NCBI GenBank assembly: GCA_900315175.1
Contig: OMYA01000005.1
Location: 186,001 to 250,000, forward strand
Source: an uncultured Bacteroidales bacterium
GTDB lineage: Bacteria; Bacteroidota; Bacteroidia; Bacteroidales; F082
Reading direction: 5' to 3'
DNA length: 64,000 bases
Below the pieces are notes generated by a model. The model was not told the DNA's origin, made no database searches, and worked only from the letters and a program-made list of their open reading frames with translations. Positions 26,086-34,867 of the stretch are shown one piece after another (within the stretch, counting starts at the first letter, position 1; each line of letters starts with the position of its first letter). The translations under genes and the position numbers were made by a program.

Positions 26086-26171
26086 ATAAAAAAAATGAGA
26101 CATGGAGGTAAAATAGTAAAAATTTTTACCATTTTTTTGAAATTAATTTCTAATCATATTTCAGAAAAAAT

Positions 26172-26180
26172 TATCTTTGC
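26172..26180 (+). promoter_or_regulatory. -7 box of glmS
   Basis: TATCTTTGC, 40 bases before the glmS ATG. The 40-base leader leaves no room for a glmS ribozyme, and none is seen. Confidence 0.6.
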
Positions 26181-26219
26181 AAATTGAATAATTTTTTTTG
26201 GACTTAAAAAAGTTTTAAC

Positions 26220-28064
26220 ATGTGTGGAATTGTAGCATATATTGGCAAAAGAGATGCCTATCCGATTTTGATTAACGGTTTGAAACGCCTCGAGTACCGT
26301 GGTTATGACAGCGCCGGTGTGGCGATGCTTAACGCGCAAAACGAGCTCAATGTTTATAAGACAAAAGGCAAAGTATCTGATTTAGTGTCGTTTGCATCTG
26401 GAAAAGACACGAGTGGACATATAGGGATTGCGCATACGCGTTGGGCGACCCACGGCGAGCCGAGTGACATCAATGCTCATCCACACTTATCGCGTTCAGG
26501 CAATTTAGCTTTGATTCACAATGGTATCATTGAGAATTATCTTACAATTAAGAAAGAACTGGGCAAACGTGGCTATAACTTCAAATCAAGCACCGACACT
26601 GAGGTTTTGGTGAATCTCATCGAAGATGTGCAGCTTACTCAGAAAGTCGATTTGTTTGAGGCGACACGCATCGCATTGAACCATGTCAACGGTGCATACG
26701 CCATTGCTTTGATAGAGAAAGGCCATCCTGACACCATAATTGCAGCGCGTAAAGGCAGTCCTATGGTAATAGGTATAGGCGACGGCGAGTTCTTCATCGC
26801 CTCTGACGCCACCCCTATTGTCGGAATGACATCACAGGTGGTTTATATTGAGAACGAAGAGGTCGTAAAGGTGAAACTTGGCGAAGAGCTTAAACTCAAG
26901 ACCATCGACGATGTAGAGATGACACCTTATATACAAGAGCTCCAGCTGAACCTCGAGTCGATTGAGAAAGGCGGTTTTGAGCACTTCATGCTGAAGGAGA
27001 TCTACGAGCAGCCCACCACGGTGCGCGACACTATGCGCGGACGTCTGCACGCTGATCTTGGAAAGATTACATTAGGCGGCATCTTCGACTATGAGAAGAA
27101 GCTTCTCAACGCACGCAATATCATCATTGTGGCTTGCGGCACCTCATGGCACGCCGCCCTCGTCGGGAGTTACCTCATCGAGGTGTACGCCGGCATCCGT
27201 GTCAAGGTCGAATACGCCTCAGAGTTCCGTTATCGTGAACCCGTCATCTTCCCTGACGATGTTGTGATTGCCATATCACAGTCGGGCGAGACAGCGGACA
27301 CCCTTGCCGCTATAGAGATAGCGAAAAAGAAAGGCGCTACCGTGCTCGGTATTTGCAACGTTATTGGGTCGTCAATATCGCGTGCCACCGACGCCGGCGT
27401 ATACACCCATGCAGGTCCGGAAATCGGTGTGGCGTCGACAAAGGCGTTCACAGCACAAGTCGCTGTTTTGACAATGCTCGCCATCCATCTCGCAGAACTC
27501 AACGGCCATCTGCCGAAGTCAAGAATCATGGAACTCATCCACGAGCTTGATATGATTCCTGAGAAGATTCAGACCACATTGGAGAGAAGCGCCATCGTGA
27601 AAGACATAGCTGAAGAGATGAAAGACTGCCTCAACGCGATTTATCTCGGTCGTCTACAGAACTTTCCCGTCGCCCTCGAAGGTGCTCTGAAGCTCAAGGA
27701 GATTTCTTATATCCATGCGGAAGGCTATCCTGCCGCTGAGATGAAACATGGCCCTATCGCTTTGATTGACAAGGACATGCCAGTCATATTCATCGCCACA
27801 AACAAGTCAACATACGAGAAAGTCGTTTCCAACGTTCAGGAAGTAAAGGCTCGTCACGGAAGGATTATCAGCGTGGTGACAGAAGGCGACGTGCTGGTGA
27901 AAGAGATGTCGGATTACGTCATCGAAATCCCTGACACAGAATGCACCTACGCTCCGTTGCTGGCCACCATCCCGCTGCAGCTACTCGCCTACTACATAGC
28001 AGTGAAGCGCGGCTGCAACGTCGACCAGCCCCGTAACCTGGCAAAATCAGTAACTGTTGAATAA
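26220..28064 (+). CDS. glmS: Glutamine--fructose-6-phosphate aminotransferase (isomerizing)
   Basis: Makes glucosamine-6-phosphate from fructose-6-phosphate and glutamine, the first step to UDP-GlcNAc. The 614-residue protein has the usual length and order: N-terminal glutaminase with Cys2 as nucleophile after Met removal (MCGIVAYIG), RGYDSAG and HTRWATHGEP, then two SIS sugar-isomerase domains (ACGTSWHA, SQSGETADT, EISYIHAEGYPAAEMKHGP) and the conserved end NLAKSVTVE. The next gene, a DUF5686-type protein, begins 3 bases after its stop. Confidence 0.98.
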   Translation: MCGIVAYIGKRDAYPILINGLKRLEYRGYDSAGVAMLNAQNELNVYKTKGKVSDLVSFASGKDTSGHIGIAHTRWATHGEPSDINAHPHLSRSGNLALIHNGIIENYLTIKKELGKRGYNFKSSTDTEVLVNLIEDVQLTQKVDLFEATRIALNHVNGAYAIALIEKGHPDTIIAARKGSPMVIGIGDGEFFIASDATPIVGMTSQVVYIENEEVVKVKLGEELKLKTIDDVEMTPYIQELQLNLESIEKGGFEHFMLKEIYEQPTTVRDTMRGRLHADLGKITLGGIFDYEKKLLNARNIIIVACGTSWHAALVGSYLIEVYAGIRVKVEYASEFRYREPVIFPDDVVIAISQSGETADTLAAIEIAKKKGATVLGICNVIGSSISRATDAGVYTHAGPEIGVASTKAFTAQVAVLTMLAIHLAELNGHLPKSRIMELIHELDMIPEKIQTTLERSAIVKDIAEEMKDCLNAIYLGRLQNFPVALEGALKLKEISYIHAEGYPAAEMKHGPIALIDKDMPVIFIATNKSTYEKVVSNVQEVKARHGRIISVVTEGDVLVKEMSDYVIEIPDTECTYAPLLATIPLQLLAYYIAVKRGCNVDQPRNLAKSVTVE

Positions 28065-28067
28065 TGA

Positions 28068-30626
28068 ATGAAAAAGTGTCTCCTGATAATATCAATATTA
28101 CTTGCCTCCGTAGTGGCTCTTTCGCAACATACCGTTGTGAAAGGCACAATCATTGATATTGAGTCAGGAGAGACTTTACCATACGCGAACATTTCTTATA
28201 CCATTGATGGTCAGACATATGGAACCATCAGCGACATCAATGGTTTTTATCGTCTCGAATCAGATAAGATATTCGATTATCTGACTTTTGAATATGCCGG
28301 ATACAAGCCTTATATGGTGAAAATCAAGCGTTTCACCACGCAAACCATCAACGTGAAGATGGAATCGGTGTCGATAACATTACCAAAGGCGGAAATCAAG
28401 GCACAGAGGAAAATCAAGGAGAAATACAGGCGAAAGAACAACTCTGCAGTCGATCTGATAAGAAAGGTGCAGAAAAACGCGGAACGCAACAGCCTTTCCG
28501 GATTCGACTATTACCAATACGACGAATACAGCAAACTGGAGTTGGGTCCGTCAAATCTAAGCAACAACCTGGAGGACAGATGGTTCATGAGAAACATGAA
28601 GTTTGTATGCGAAAACATACGCCAATCTGAGCTGACAGGCAGAAATTATCTCTCTTTGTATTTTGTCGAGACATTATCCAAGACATATTACCGGAAGGAA
28701 CCGCATTGCCTCACGACGGAAGTCACTGATTCCAAAGATGTTTTAATCAGCAAATTCTTTGATTTCACCTCAATGGAGCCGGTGATTGACAACTGGATCG
28801 GGTTTGTTGATGTGTATGATCGGAACATCAACCTTTTCAACAACGCATACACCTCCCCCATGTCGCCGATAGCTATCACATTCTATCATTTTTACATCGT
28901 CGACACGGTTCAATATGACAATGAGCGATGTATCGTTTTGTCGTTCACTCCTGCCAACCAGATGGATATGGGTCTTTGCGGAAGCCTCTGGATAACAGAC
29001 GATTCCTCGTATATGGTCAAGAAGGTTCAGTTGCAGCTTCCGCGTCATTCGGGCACCAACTTCGTAGAAGCCATGATGTTTGAGCAGGAATACGAGAAGG
29101 TCGGTCCTGTTATGATACCGACGCATTACAACCTCGTCGCCGACATTTATTATATGGGAGTAGCGCTTCACGGCAAACGTTCGGGTGTCTTCTCAAATAT
29201 CCAGATAAATCAGCCGTTGCCAAACAGTTTTTATGCAAACAAACCGGCAAAAACTCGAAGCAAGGCTTTTTACGACCATCGTGAAGATGAGGATTATTGG
29301 AACACAAAACGTACCGACAGCCTTTCCTATCACGAGAAACGTATAGCTGAAGACACTGAAAAGCTCAAGCAGGTGTTGGGTTTCAAACTCCTGACAGGAA
29401 CAGCATTTGCCATTGGATACAATTACATCGACTGTGGTCCGATAGACATTGGCCCTATATTTAACATGCTGAGTTATAACGAATTGGAAGGATGGCGCCT
29501 AAGATTCGGAGCGAAAACAAACACCAAATTCCACGAGCATATTTTCCTTGAAGGCTTTCTGGCTTATGGCACGAGAGATCAGAAATTCAAATATCGTGGG
29601 CAGGTGATGTATTCGTTCAACAAAAAAGTCAACAACCAATGGGAATTTCCGATGAATCTGCTGACTCTTTCGTACGAACATAACACCAATGTGCCGCGCA
29701 TGGGCTCTTTCGGCTACAGTTATAACGACGATTTGGACCGTCTTGGAAGGTCGCTCAGCCGTCAGGCCAACTACAAGATGATTTTCATCGATAAAGCCAA
29801 GATGATGTACGATTTTGAGACGGAAAACCAGATTGGGCTGAAGTTGTTTGCCGAATACGAAGAGCAACGCCCGCTTGGTGACCTCGTTTATGAAACCAAC
29901 GGCGGCAAAATCTACAACCCGTTCATCACCAATTGTATAGGCTTTGAAATACGTTTTGCGTACAATGAGAAAGTGTTTCAGTACAATCAGTACCGCAAGC
30001 CCCTTTCAAGCTCTGTGGCGCCAGTTTTCACTATTGGTTACGCTTATGGCGGCAAATATCTCGGTTCGGATTATGAATACCATAAAATCCAGTCGATGTT
30101 CAGCAAACGTTGGTTCCTGAGCGTGCTCGGCATTGCTGATTTGAATGTCACCGGAGGCATTGTTGTGGGCGAGACACCGTACCCGCTCATGTTCGTCCAC
30201 CGTGCCAACCAAGGTGTTTATTACGACGACAGGGGTTTTAACCTCATGAACTATTATGAGTTTGTCAGTCAGTATTATATACAGGGAATGTTCGAATACA
30301 ACATGAACGGCTTCCTACTCAACAGGATTCCCCTTATTGGGAATTTTAAGTTGCGTGAAGTGTTTTCGCTCAAAGCTGTATGGGGCGGTATTTCCGCCGA
30401 ATGTGATCCTATGAGCGGCAACGGAAATCTCTTCAAGTTTCCGACAACTCCCGACGGCAAAGTCGAGACATATTCTTTGGAAAAGGAGCCTTACATAGAA
30501 GGGGGCATTGGCATTGCCAACATATTCAGTATCTTAAGGATAGACTATGTTCGACGTTTCAACTACCTCGATCATCCTGAAGTTGACAAATGGGGAATTT
30601 TCTTCTCTGTGAAAATAAAATTCTAA
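28068..30626 (+). CDS. DUF5686-type outer-membrane protein with carboxypeptidase-regulatory-like domain
   Basis: An 852-residue exported protein. The signal peptide (to about SQ, residue 20) is followed by a CarboxypepD_reg-like beta sandwich (KGTIIDIESGETLPYANIS to about residue 105), a middle region and a long C-terminal part of amphipathic strands ending in an aromatic/basic strand (WGIFFSVKIKF), which fits an outer-membrane barrel. This matches the DUF5686 group of Bacteroidota, of unproved function. It is 3 bases downstream of glmS and overlaps the convergent nitroreductase by 4 bases. A homologue of the same design is at 31468. Confidence 0.82.
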   Translation: MKKCLLIISILLASVVALSQHTVVKGTIIDIESGETLPYANISYTIDGQTYGTISDINGFYRLESDKIFDYLTFEYAGYKPYMVKIKRFTTQTINVKMESVSITLPKAEIKAQRKIKEKYRRKNNSAVDLIRKVQKNAERNSLSGFDYYQYDEYSKLELGPSNLSNNLEDRWFMRNMKFVCENIRQSELTGRNYLSLYFVETLSKTYYRKEPHCLTTEVTDSKDVLISKFFDFTSMEPVIDNWIGFVDVYDRNINLFNNAYTSPMSPIAITFYHFYIVDTVQYDNERCIVLSFTPANQMDMGLCGSLWITDDSSYMVKKVQLQLPRHSGTNFVEAMMFEQEYEKVGPVMIPTHYNLVADIYYMGVALHGKRSGVFSNIQINQPLPNSFYANKPAKTRSKAFYDHREDEDYWNTKRTDSLSYHEKRIAEDTEKLKQVLGFKLLTGTAFAIGYNYIDCGPIDIGPIFNMLSYNELEGWRLRFGAKTNTKFHEHIFLEGFLAYGTRDQKFKYRGQVMYSFNKKVNNQWEFPMNLLTLSYEHNTNVPRMGSFGYSYNDDLDRLGRSLSRQANYKMIFIDKAKMMYDFETENQIGLKLFAEYEEQRPLGDLVYETNGGKIYNPFITNCIGFEIRFAYNEKVFQYNQYRKPLSSSVAPVFTIGYAYGGKYLGSDYEYHKIQSMFSKRWFLSVLGIADLNVTGGIVVGETPYPLMFVHRANQGVYYDDRGFNLMNYYEFVSQYYIQGMFEYNMNGFLLNRIPLIGNFKLREVFSLKAVWGGISAECDPMSGNGNLFKFPTTPDGKVETYSLEKEPYIEGGIGIANIFSILRIDYVRRFNYLDHPEVDKWGIFFSVKIKF

Positions 30627-31252
30627 ATCAGGATATCGTCAATCTTTACTTTGGGCACGTAATGCACGCCGTCAACGCGGTAATATGCGCGGCTCTCATC
30701 AACGGAAATAGTCTTAAGTCTGATGTTTTCGGCACCCTTCCCCACTGCCAAAATCGCCAGCGGCTCATGTTTCAGCCCGAAGTGTTCAACCAGATTCACT
30801 TTGTTGAAAGCACATATCATCACACAGTTCAGCCCCATCTCTGTAGCTTTCAGTGACATGCTTTGCAAAGATATTCCAAGGTCGATATCGATGATTTTTG
30901 TTTCAGGCGCCGAGGTGCATACAATGACAAACGCCTCAGGCTCAGTGCCTTCATACGGCAGATGCAACTCCGGAAGCATACCTCCAAGCTTGATATTCTT
31001 CAACACGAAATCAGCGTCCTCGCCTTTCGTAACAAGCTTAAAACGAAGCACCTGCTGGTTCTTTCCCGATGCGATTTTTGTGTTCACATTCACAATGCGC
31101 CTCAGCATGTCGTTTGTCACAACATAATCCTTTTTGTAGCCGCGATAGCTGCGGTTTTTCTCGAACAGAGTGTCCAAAGAGACATGCTTAACAGTTTTTT
31201 TAGTGCCAGAAGCGAACTCTTCCATACGTTTTTCCAAATATCCGTCTGCCAT
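30623..31252 (-). CDS. Nitroreductase family protein
   Basis: A 209-residue cytoplasmic flavoprotein of the nitroreductase fold. Seen: the FMN-contacting RSYRGYKKDYV start, LGISLQSMSLKATEMGLNCVMI in the central helix region, and the closing PLAILAVGKGAE. Such enzymes reduce nitro compounds, quinones or flavins with NAD(P)H; the substrate cannot be deduced. A -7 box (TATCTTTGC, minus strand 31294-31302) lies 42 bases upstream. Its stop overlaps the stop of the DUF5686-type gene on the other strand. Confidence 0.85.
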   Translation of the reverse strand: MADGYLEKRMEEFASGTKKTVKHVSLDTLFEKNRSYRGYKKDYVVTNDMLRRIVNVNTKIASGKNQQVLRFKLVTKGEDADFVLKNIKLGGMLPELHLPYEGTEPEAFVIVCTSAPETKIIDIDLGISLQSMSLKATEMGLNCVMICAFNKVNLVEHFGLKHEPLAILAVGKGAENIRLKTISVDESRAYYRVDGVHYVPKVKIDDILI

Positions 31253-31257
31253 TTTTT

Positions 31258-31290
31258 ATAGTTTAATAGCTTAATAGCTTAATAGTTTGA
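31258..31290. repeat. Tandem repeat of TTAATAGC words
   Basis: Three to four copies of the 8-base word TTAATAGC just upstream of the nitroreductase ATG. The same word occurs at 50668-50690. Confidence 0.6.
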
Positions 31291-31293
31291 GGT

Positions 31294-31302
31294 GCAAAGA
31301 TA
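31294..31302 (-). promoter_or_regulatory. -7 box of the nitroreductase gene
   Basis: Minus-strand TATCTTTGC. The TTAATAGC repeat lies between this box and the start codon, so it would be in the 5' leader. Confidence 0.55.
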
Positions 31303-31410
31303 CAAAATAGTTTTTTATATAATGATATTTTTAATGCCTTTCGCAGAAATGCGAATTATCACAGGGTACTGAGAGCATTTCAAAAATGGCATAAAAACAT
31401 CAAAAACTGG

Positions 31411-31451
31411 TGGCTAATGGCTAATAGCTAATGGCTTTTTTGTATCTTTGC
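31411..31451 (+). promoter_or_regulatory. GGCTAATGGCTAATAGCTA repeat and -7 box before the second DUF5686-type gene
   Basis: The repeat (31411-31437) also found at 13173-13230 runs into a T tract and then TATCTTTGC (31443-31451), 16 bases before the ATG at 31468. Confidence 0.5.
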
Positions 31452-31467
31452 ACCCAAATGGATAATA

Positions 31468-33915
31468 ATGATTTTTAAAAAATACATATTTCTTATAATA
31501 ACAATCATATCTGCAGTCAGTGCTAACGCTCAGATTTTCAGTGTTAATGGCACCGTTATGGACAGCGTTACAAAACAGAAATTGGCTTTTGTAAACATTA
31601 TCATAAATGACGACGGTACGTTGGGGACAACGACAGATATAGACGGGAACTTCAGCATTTCAAGCAAAAAAGACATCAAGAGCCTCACTTTCTCTTATGT
31701 CGGATATCAGAAAAAGCATGTTTTGGCTGAAGATTTAAGCAAAAAGATATTGCTATCCCCCATCAGTTATCAGCTGCAGGAGGTTGTTTTCAAGGCGGGA
31801 GAGAATCCAGCGCACCGCATCATCGACAGTGTGGTGAAAAACCGCAAGCGCAACAATCCCGAAATGCTTGATTATTACTCATATACGATTTACGACCGCA
31901 TGGTTTTCACAGTCGACACCACTGAGGTCACCGACTCCGTTTTCATGGATTTCGGCAAGCTCTGGCGCGAAAACGACCTCATGGTGATGGAGACCGTGTC
32001 CGAGATTTTTCATAAAAAATCACATAAAAACAAGCGTGAAATCAAGGCGAATAAAGTGTCGGGATTAAAGAACCCGCAGTATTTCTATGTTCTCGACGGC
32101 ATGCAGAGCTTTCATTTTTACGATGATTTCATCACCGTTTACGAGAAAAACTACGTCAATCCCATCACGCCTGGCAGCAAGTCAAGATATTTTTTCGGTT
32201 TGGAATCGGTGATGCCGACAGCTGAAGGCGACACCTTATATATAATATCATTCAAGCCGCGCCGAAACGCCACTTTCGACGCTCTCAAAGGCGTGATGAC
32301 CGTCACTTCCGACGGCTGGGCTGTCGTCAACGTGAAAGCCGAGGCTGCCGACAAGACCAACACCCTTGACGTTAAGATTCAACAGCTATACTCAAAAATC
32401 AATGATTCCGTGTGGTTTCCCGTGCAGCTCAACACCGACATCATATTCGTGAGGATGCTTGCCCAAGATCATGCCATCATGATTGGCACCGGCACGCCTG
32501 AAAACAACAACACCTCACTCAATGGCATCGGGAAAAGCTATATTTCAGACATAAACATCACTGAACCCATTGACAATAAGAAGTTTGGGTCCACCGACAT
32601 CGATTTAGCCGAAGACTCGGGTATGAAGGATGAGAATTATTGGAAGTATTACCGCAACGACAGTATAAACGAAAGAATATCAAACACTTACAAGGTAATA
32701 GACACCATAGTCGAGGACATGGTAGAAGAAATCGGCATCGACTTTGACCAGATCTTGAACACCACCAACACCATCTTGAAAGACGGTGCCATCCCATGGG
32801 GAAAAGTCAACATCGGGCTGTCGGACATCTTGAAATACAATATCGGCAACAAATTATACCTCGGATTAGGCGTAAAAACAAACGAGAAACTTTCGAAACA
32901 TATAAGATTTGGAGGATATATCGGCTATTGGTTCGGTCCGAAACACGGTAACACAGGTGCTGACATTGACCTCAAATTCAACCTTAAACAAGACTTCGGA
33001 CTGAGACTAAGTATCGACCACAAATACGATGCCGTAGGCAATTACGGCTTCATCAACCAAAACAGCATGCTCAACGAGAGCAATTTCAAGTATTTCTACA
33101 TAAAATGGACCACCCTAAACACCACGGCGGCAGCTGAGCTATCATCACGTTTTGCCAATGTCTGCAAAGGTTTTGTAAAATTCAGCCTCAGCGACAAGGA
33201 GATGTACGACTGGTATGTCTACAACCCTGGTGACACCACTTACAACAGCCGTTTCCGCGTCACGACATTAGATTTCAAGGTCAGGATTGCACCTGGCGAG
33301 CGTTACATGCTCACAAACAAGGGCTTGGCGACCGTAACGCCCGGCAGACCAGTGATCTGGCTCTCATACCAGAAAGGCTTGAAAGGCGTGCTCGACTGTC
33401 CGTTCAACTTCGACAAAATCCAGGCACAGTTAACATATTCATTTGTAACACGTTACATTGGAAAAACAACAATAACATTGCAGGCTGGATACGTCTTCGG
33501 CGACACGCCGATATTCGAGAATTTCAATATTTACGCCAACAACAACGGTTTTGCGCTCTACTCAACGGAAAGCTTTGCCACGATGCATATCAACGAATTC
33601 ATATGCGACAAGTTTGCGTTGCTTTTCTTCACACATAACTTCGGTAAGTTTTTCAAAACCAAATACTTCAGTCCTGAATTCATCTTCGTCACCAATGTCG
33701 GTTGGGGTGACATCGGCAATATGCAGCAACATGGCGGCATGGAGCTCAAAAGCATGAAAGACGGCTTTTACGAGAGCGGCATGGTATTTGATAACTTATT
33801 GAAAATCAGCACTTCAAAATGGGGTGTCGGCGTTTTTTACCGCTACGGTGCCAACTCGTTCGACAACGTCGGAGACAATTTCTCGTTCAAACTCAAAATC
33901 GGATTGACTTTATAA
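31468..33915 (+). CDS. DUF5686-type outer-membrane protein, second copy
   Basis: An 815-residue exported protein of the same plan as the one at 28068: signal peptide ending ANAQ, carboxypeptidase-regulatory-like domain (VNGTVMDSVTKQKLAFVNI with TTTDIDGNFSI, SYVGYQKK), then the DUF5686 part with AGENPAHRIIDSVVKNRKRNNP and a strand-rich C-terminus ending FSFKLKIGLTL. The two proteins share design but diverge in sequence, so they are old paralogues rather than a recent duplication. It overlaps the GlcNAc-kinase-like gene tail to tail by 6 bases. Function unknown; envelope location is the only firm inference. Confidence 0.83.
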   Translation: MIFKKYIFLIITIISAVSANAQIFSVNGTVMDSVTKQKLAFVNIIINDDGTLGTTTDIDGNFSISSKKDIKSLTFSYVGYQKKHVLAEDLSKKILLSPISYQLQEVVFKAGENPAHRIIDSVVKNRKRNNPEMLDYYSYTIYDRMVFTVDTTEVTDSVFMDFGKLWRENDLMVMETVSEIFHKKSHKNKREIKANKVSGLKNPQYFYVLDGMQSFHFYDDFITVYEKNYVNPITPGSKSRYFFGLESVMPTAEGDTLYIISFKPRRNATFDALKGVMTVTSDGWAVVNVKAEAADKTNTLDVKIQQLYSKINDSVWFPVQLNTDIIFVRMLAQDHAIMIGTGTPENNNTSLNGIGKSYISDINITEPIDNKKFGSTDIDLAEDSGMKDENYWKYYRNDSINERISNTYKVIDTIVEDMVEEIGIDFDQILNTTNTILKDGAIPWGKVNIGLSDILKYNIGNKLYLGLGVKTNEKLSKHIRFGGYIGYWFGPKHGNTGADIDLKFNLKQDFGLRLSIDHKYDAVGNYGFINQNSMLNESNFKYFYIKWTTLNTTAAAELSSRFANVCKGFVKFSLSDKEMYDWYVYNPGDTTYNSRFRVTTLDFKVRIAPGERYMLTNKGLATVTPGRPVIWLSYQKGLKGVLDCPFNFDKIQAQLTYSFVTRYIGKTTITLQAGYVFGDTPIFENFNIYANNNGFALYSTESFATMHINEFICDKFALLFFTHNFGKFFKTKYFSPEFIFVTNVGWGDIGNMQQHGGMELKSMKDGFYESGMVFDNLLKISTSKWGVGVFYRYGANSFDNVGDNFSFKLKIGLTL

Positions 33916-34743
33916 TGATTTGTAATACTCAATCAGTCCATCCATCGGGTTTTTGAGGATTTTCGAGCATTTAATATTGTGGTTTGCAAGATGTTTCAAT
34001 AATATATCTTGAAAAATGAATGCTATGGAGCCCACAAAGGCCACGTCACTTCGACCGGAACCGTAAGGTATAGACGAACTTATAAACTGTTCAAAACAAT
34101 CTCCAACTATCGTTTTAACATACTGATTATCAATATTTTCAGCTGCAAATTTAGTAAAGTCAGCGAGGAATCTTGATGGCTGTTCGCCTTGATAAACACG
34201 TTTCAGAAAAGTTTCTCTATCCAGATGATATTTCTCATCAAATTTCTTTCTCATATTTTCAGGCATGAGACCCAAGAAATAATCGTGCACTATGCGTTTT
34301 CCGATGTGGCATCCACTTCCCTCGTCTCCTATCATAAACCCAAGAGAAGCAACAGTTTCCGTGATTTTCCCGCCATCATAAACACAGGCATTTGATCCTG
34401 TTCCCAAGATACAAGCGATGCCAGGACTGTTTCCAAACAAAGCGCGACAAGCTCCCAGCGTATCAGGATAAACTTCTATGTCGTTGACACCCAACACCAT
34501 AGCGAACAGCATCGACACCTTAATCTTATTAGCTTCGCTGCCACATCCTGAGCCATAAAAGAAAATCTTATTAACATCTTGATTATCAACAATATTCTTA
34601 ACTTCGCTGATAATGCTTTTTATTGTTTCGCCATCGGTGAAATTCGGATTGAAACCATTGGTAATGAATTGTTTAGCGACGTTACCGTCATTAAAAACAG
34701 CCCATTCGGCTTTAGTTGAACCGCAATCACAAATCAGTGTCAT
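33910..34743 (-). CDS. BadF/BadG/BcrA/BcrD-type ATPase, N-acetylglucosamine kinase-like
   Basis: A 277-residue ATPase of the actin/hexokinase fold: phosphate-1 loop CDCGSTKAEWAVF at the N-terminus, LGTGSNACVYD (phosphate-2 and sugar contact), GFMIGDEGSGCHIGKR, and AFVGSIAFIFQ as adenosine region. Bacteroidota members of this size are usually called N-acetylglucosamine kinases, which would return salvaged GlcNAc to the GlmS/GlmM pathway; the longer benzoyl-CoA-reductase activators are unlikely. A minus-strand TATTTTTGC at 34757-34765 is its -7 box. Confidence 0.85.
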   Translation of the reverse strand: MTLICDCGSTKAEWAVFNDGNVAKQFITNGFNPNFTDGETIKSIISEVKNIVDNQDVNKIFFYGSGCGSEANKIKVSMLFAMVLGVNDIEVYPDTLGACRALFGNSPGIACILGTGSNACVYDGGKITETVASLGFMIGDEGSGCHIGKRIVHDYFLGLMPENMRKKFDEKYHLDRETFLKRVYQGEQPSRFLADFTKFAAENIDNQYVKTIVGDCFEQFISSSIPYGSGRSDVAFVGSIAFIFQDILLKHLANHNIKCSKILKNPMDGLIEYYKSL

Positions 34744-34756
34744 CGTTGTATTTTTT

Positions 34757-34765
34757 GCAAAAATA
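34757..34765 (-). promoter_or_regulatory. -7 box of the GlcNAc-kinase-like gene
   Basis: Minus-strand TATTTTTGC, 14 bases before the ATG at 34743. It is part of a near-palindrome GTATTTTTTGCAAAAATAC. Confidence 0.5.
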
Positions 34766-34838
34766 CAAAAGTTTGACAGTTTGGTGGTTTAAAAGTTCAT
34801 TAAATTAAAAAAAAGTTGATACTAATTGATATTATTCA

Positions 34839-34847
34839 TATTTTTGC
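34839..34847 (+). promoter_or_regulatory. -7 box of speA
   Basis: TATTTTTGC, 21 bases before ATG 34868. It lies inside the upstream-extended frame and so supports the shorter start. Confidence 0.55.
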
Positions 34848-34867
34848 ACTCCAAAAATATTGCAACT

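Noticed and set aside
26180..26220. glmS ribozyme
   Set aside because: The leader is only about 40 bases, too short, and the ribozyme is typical of Gram-positives.
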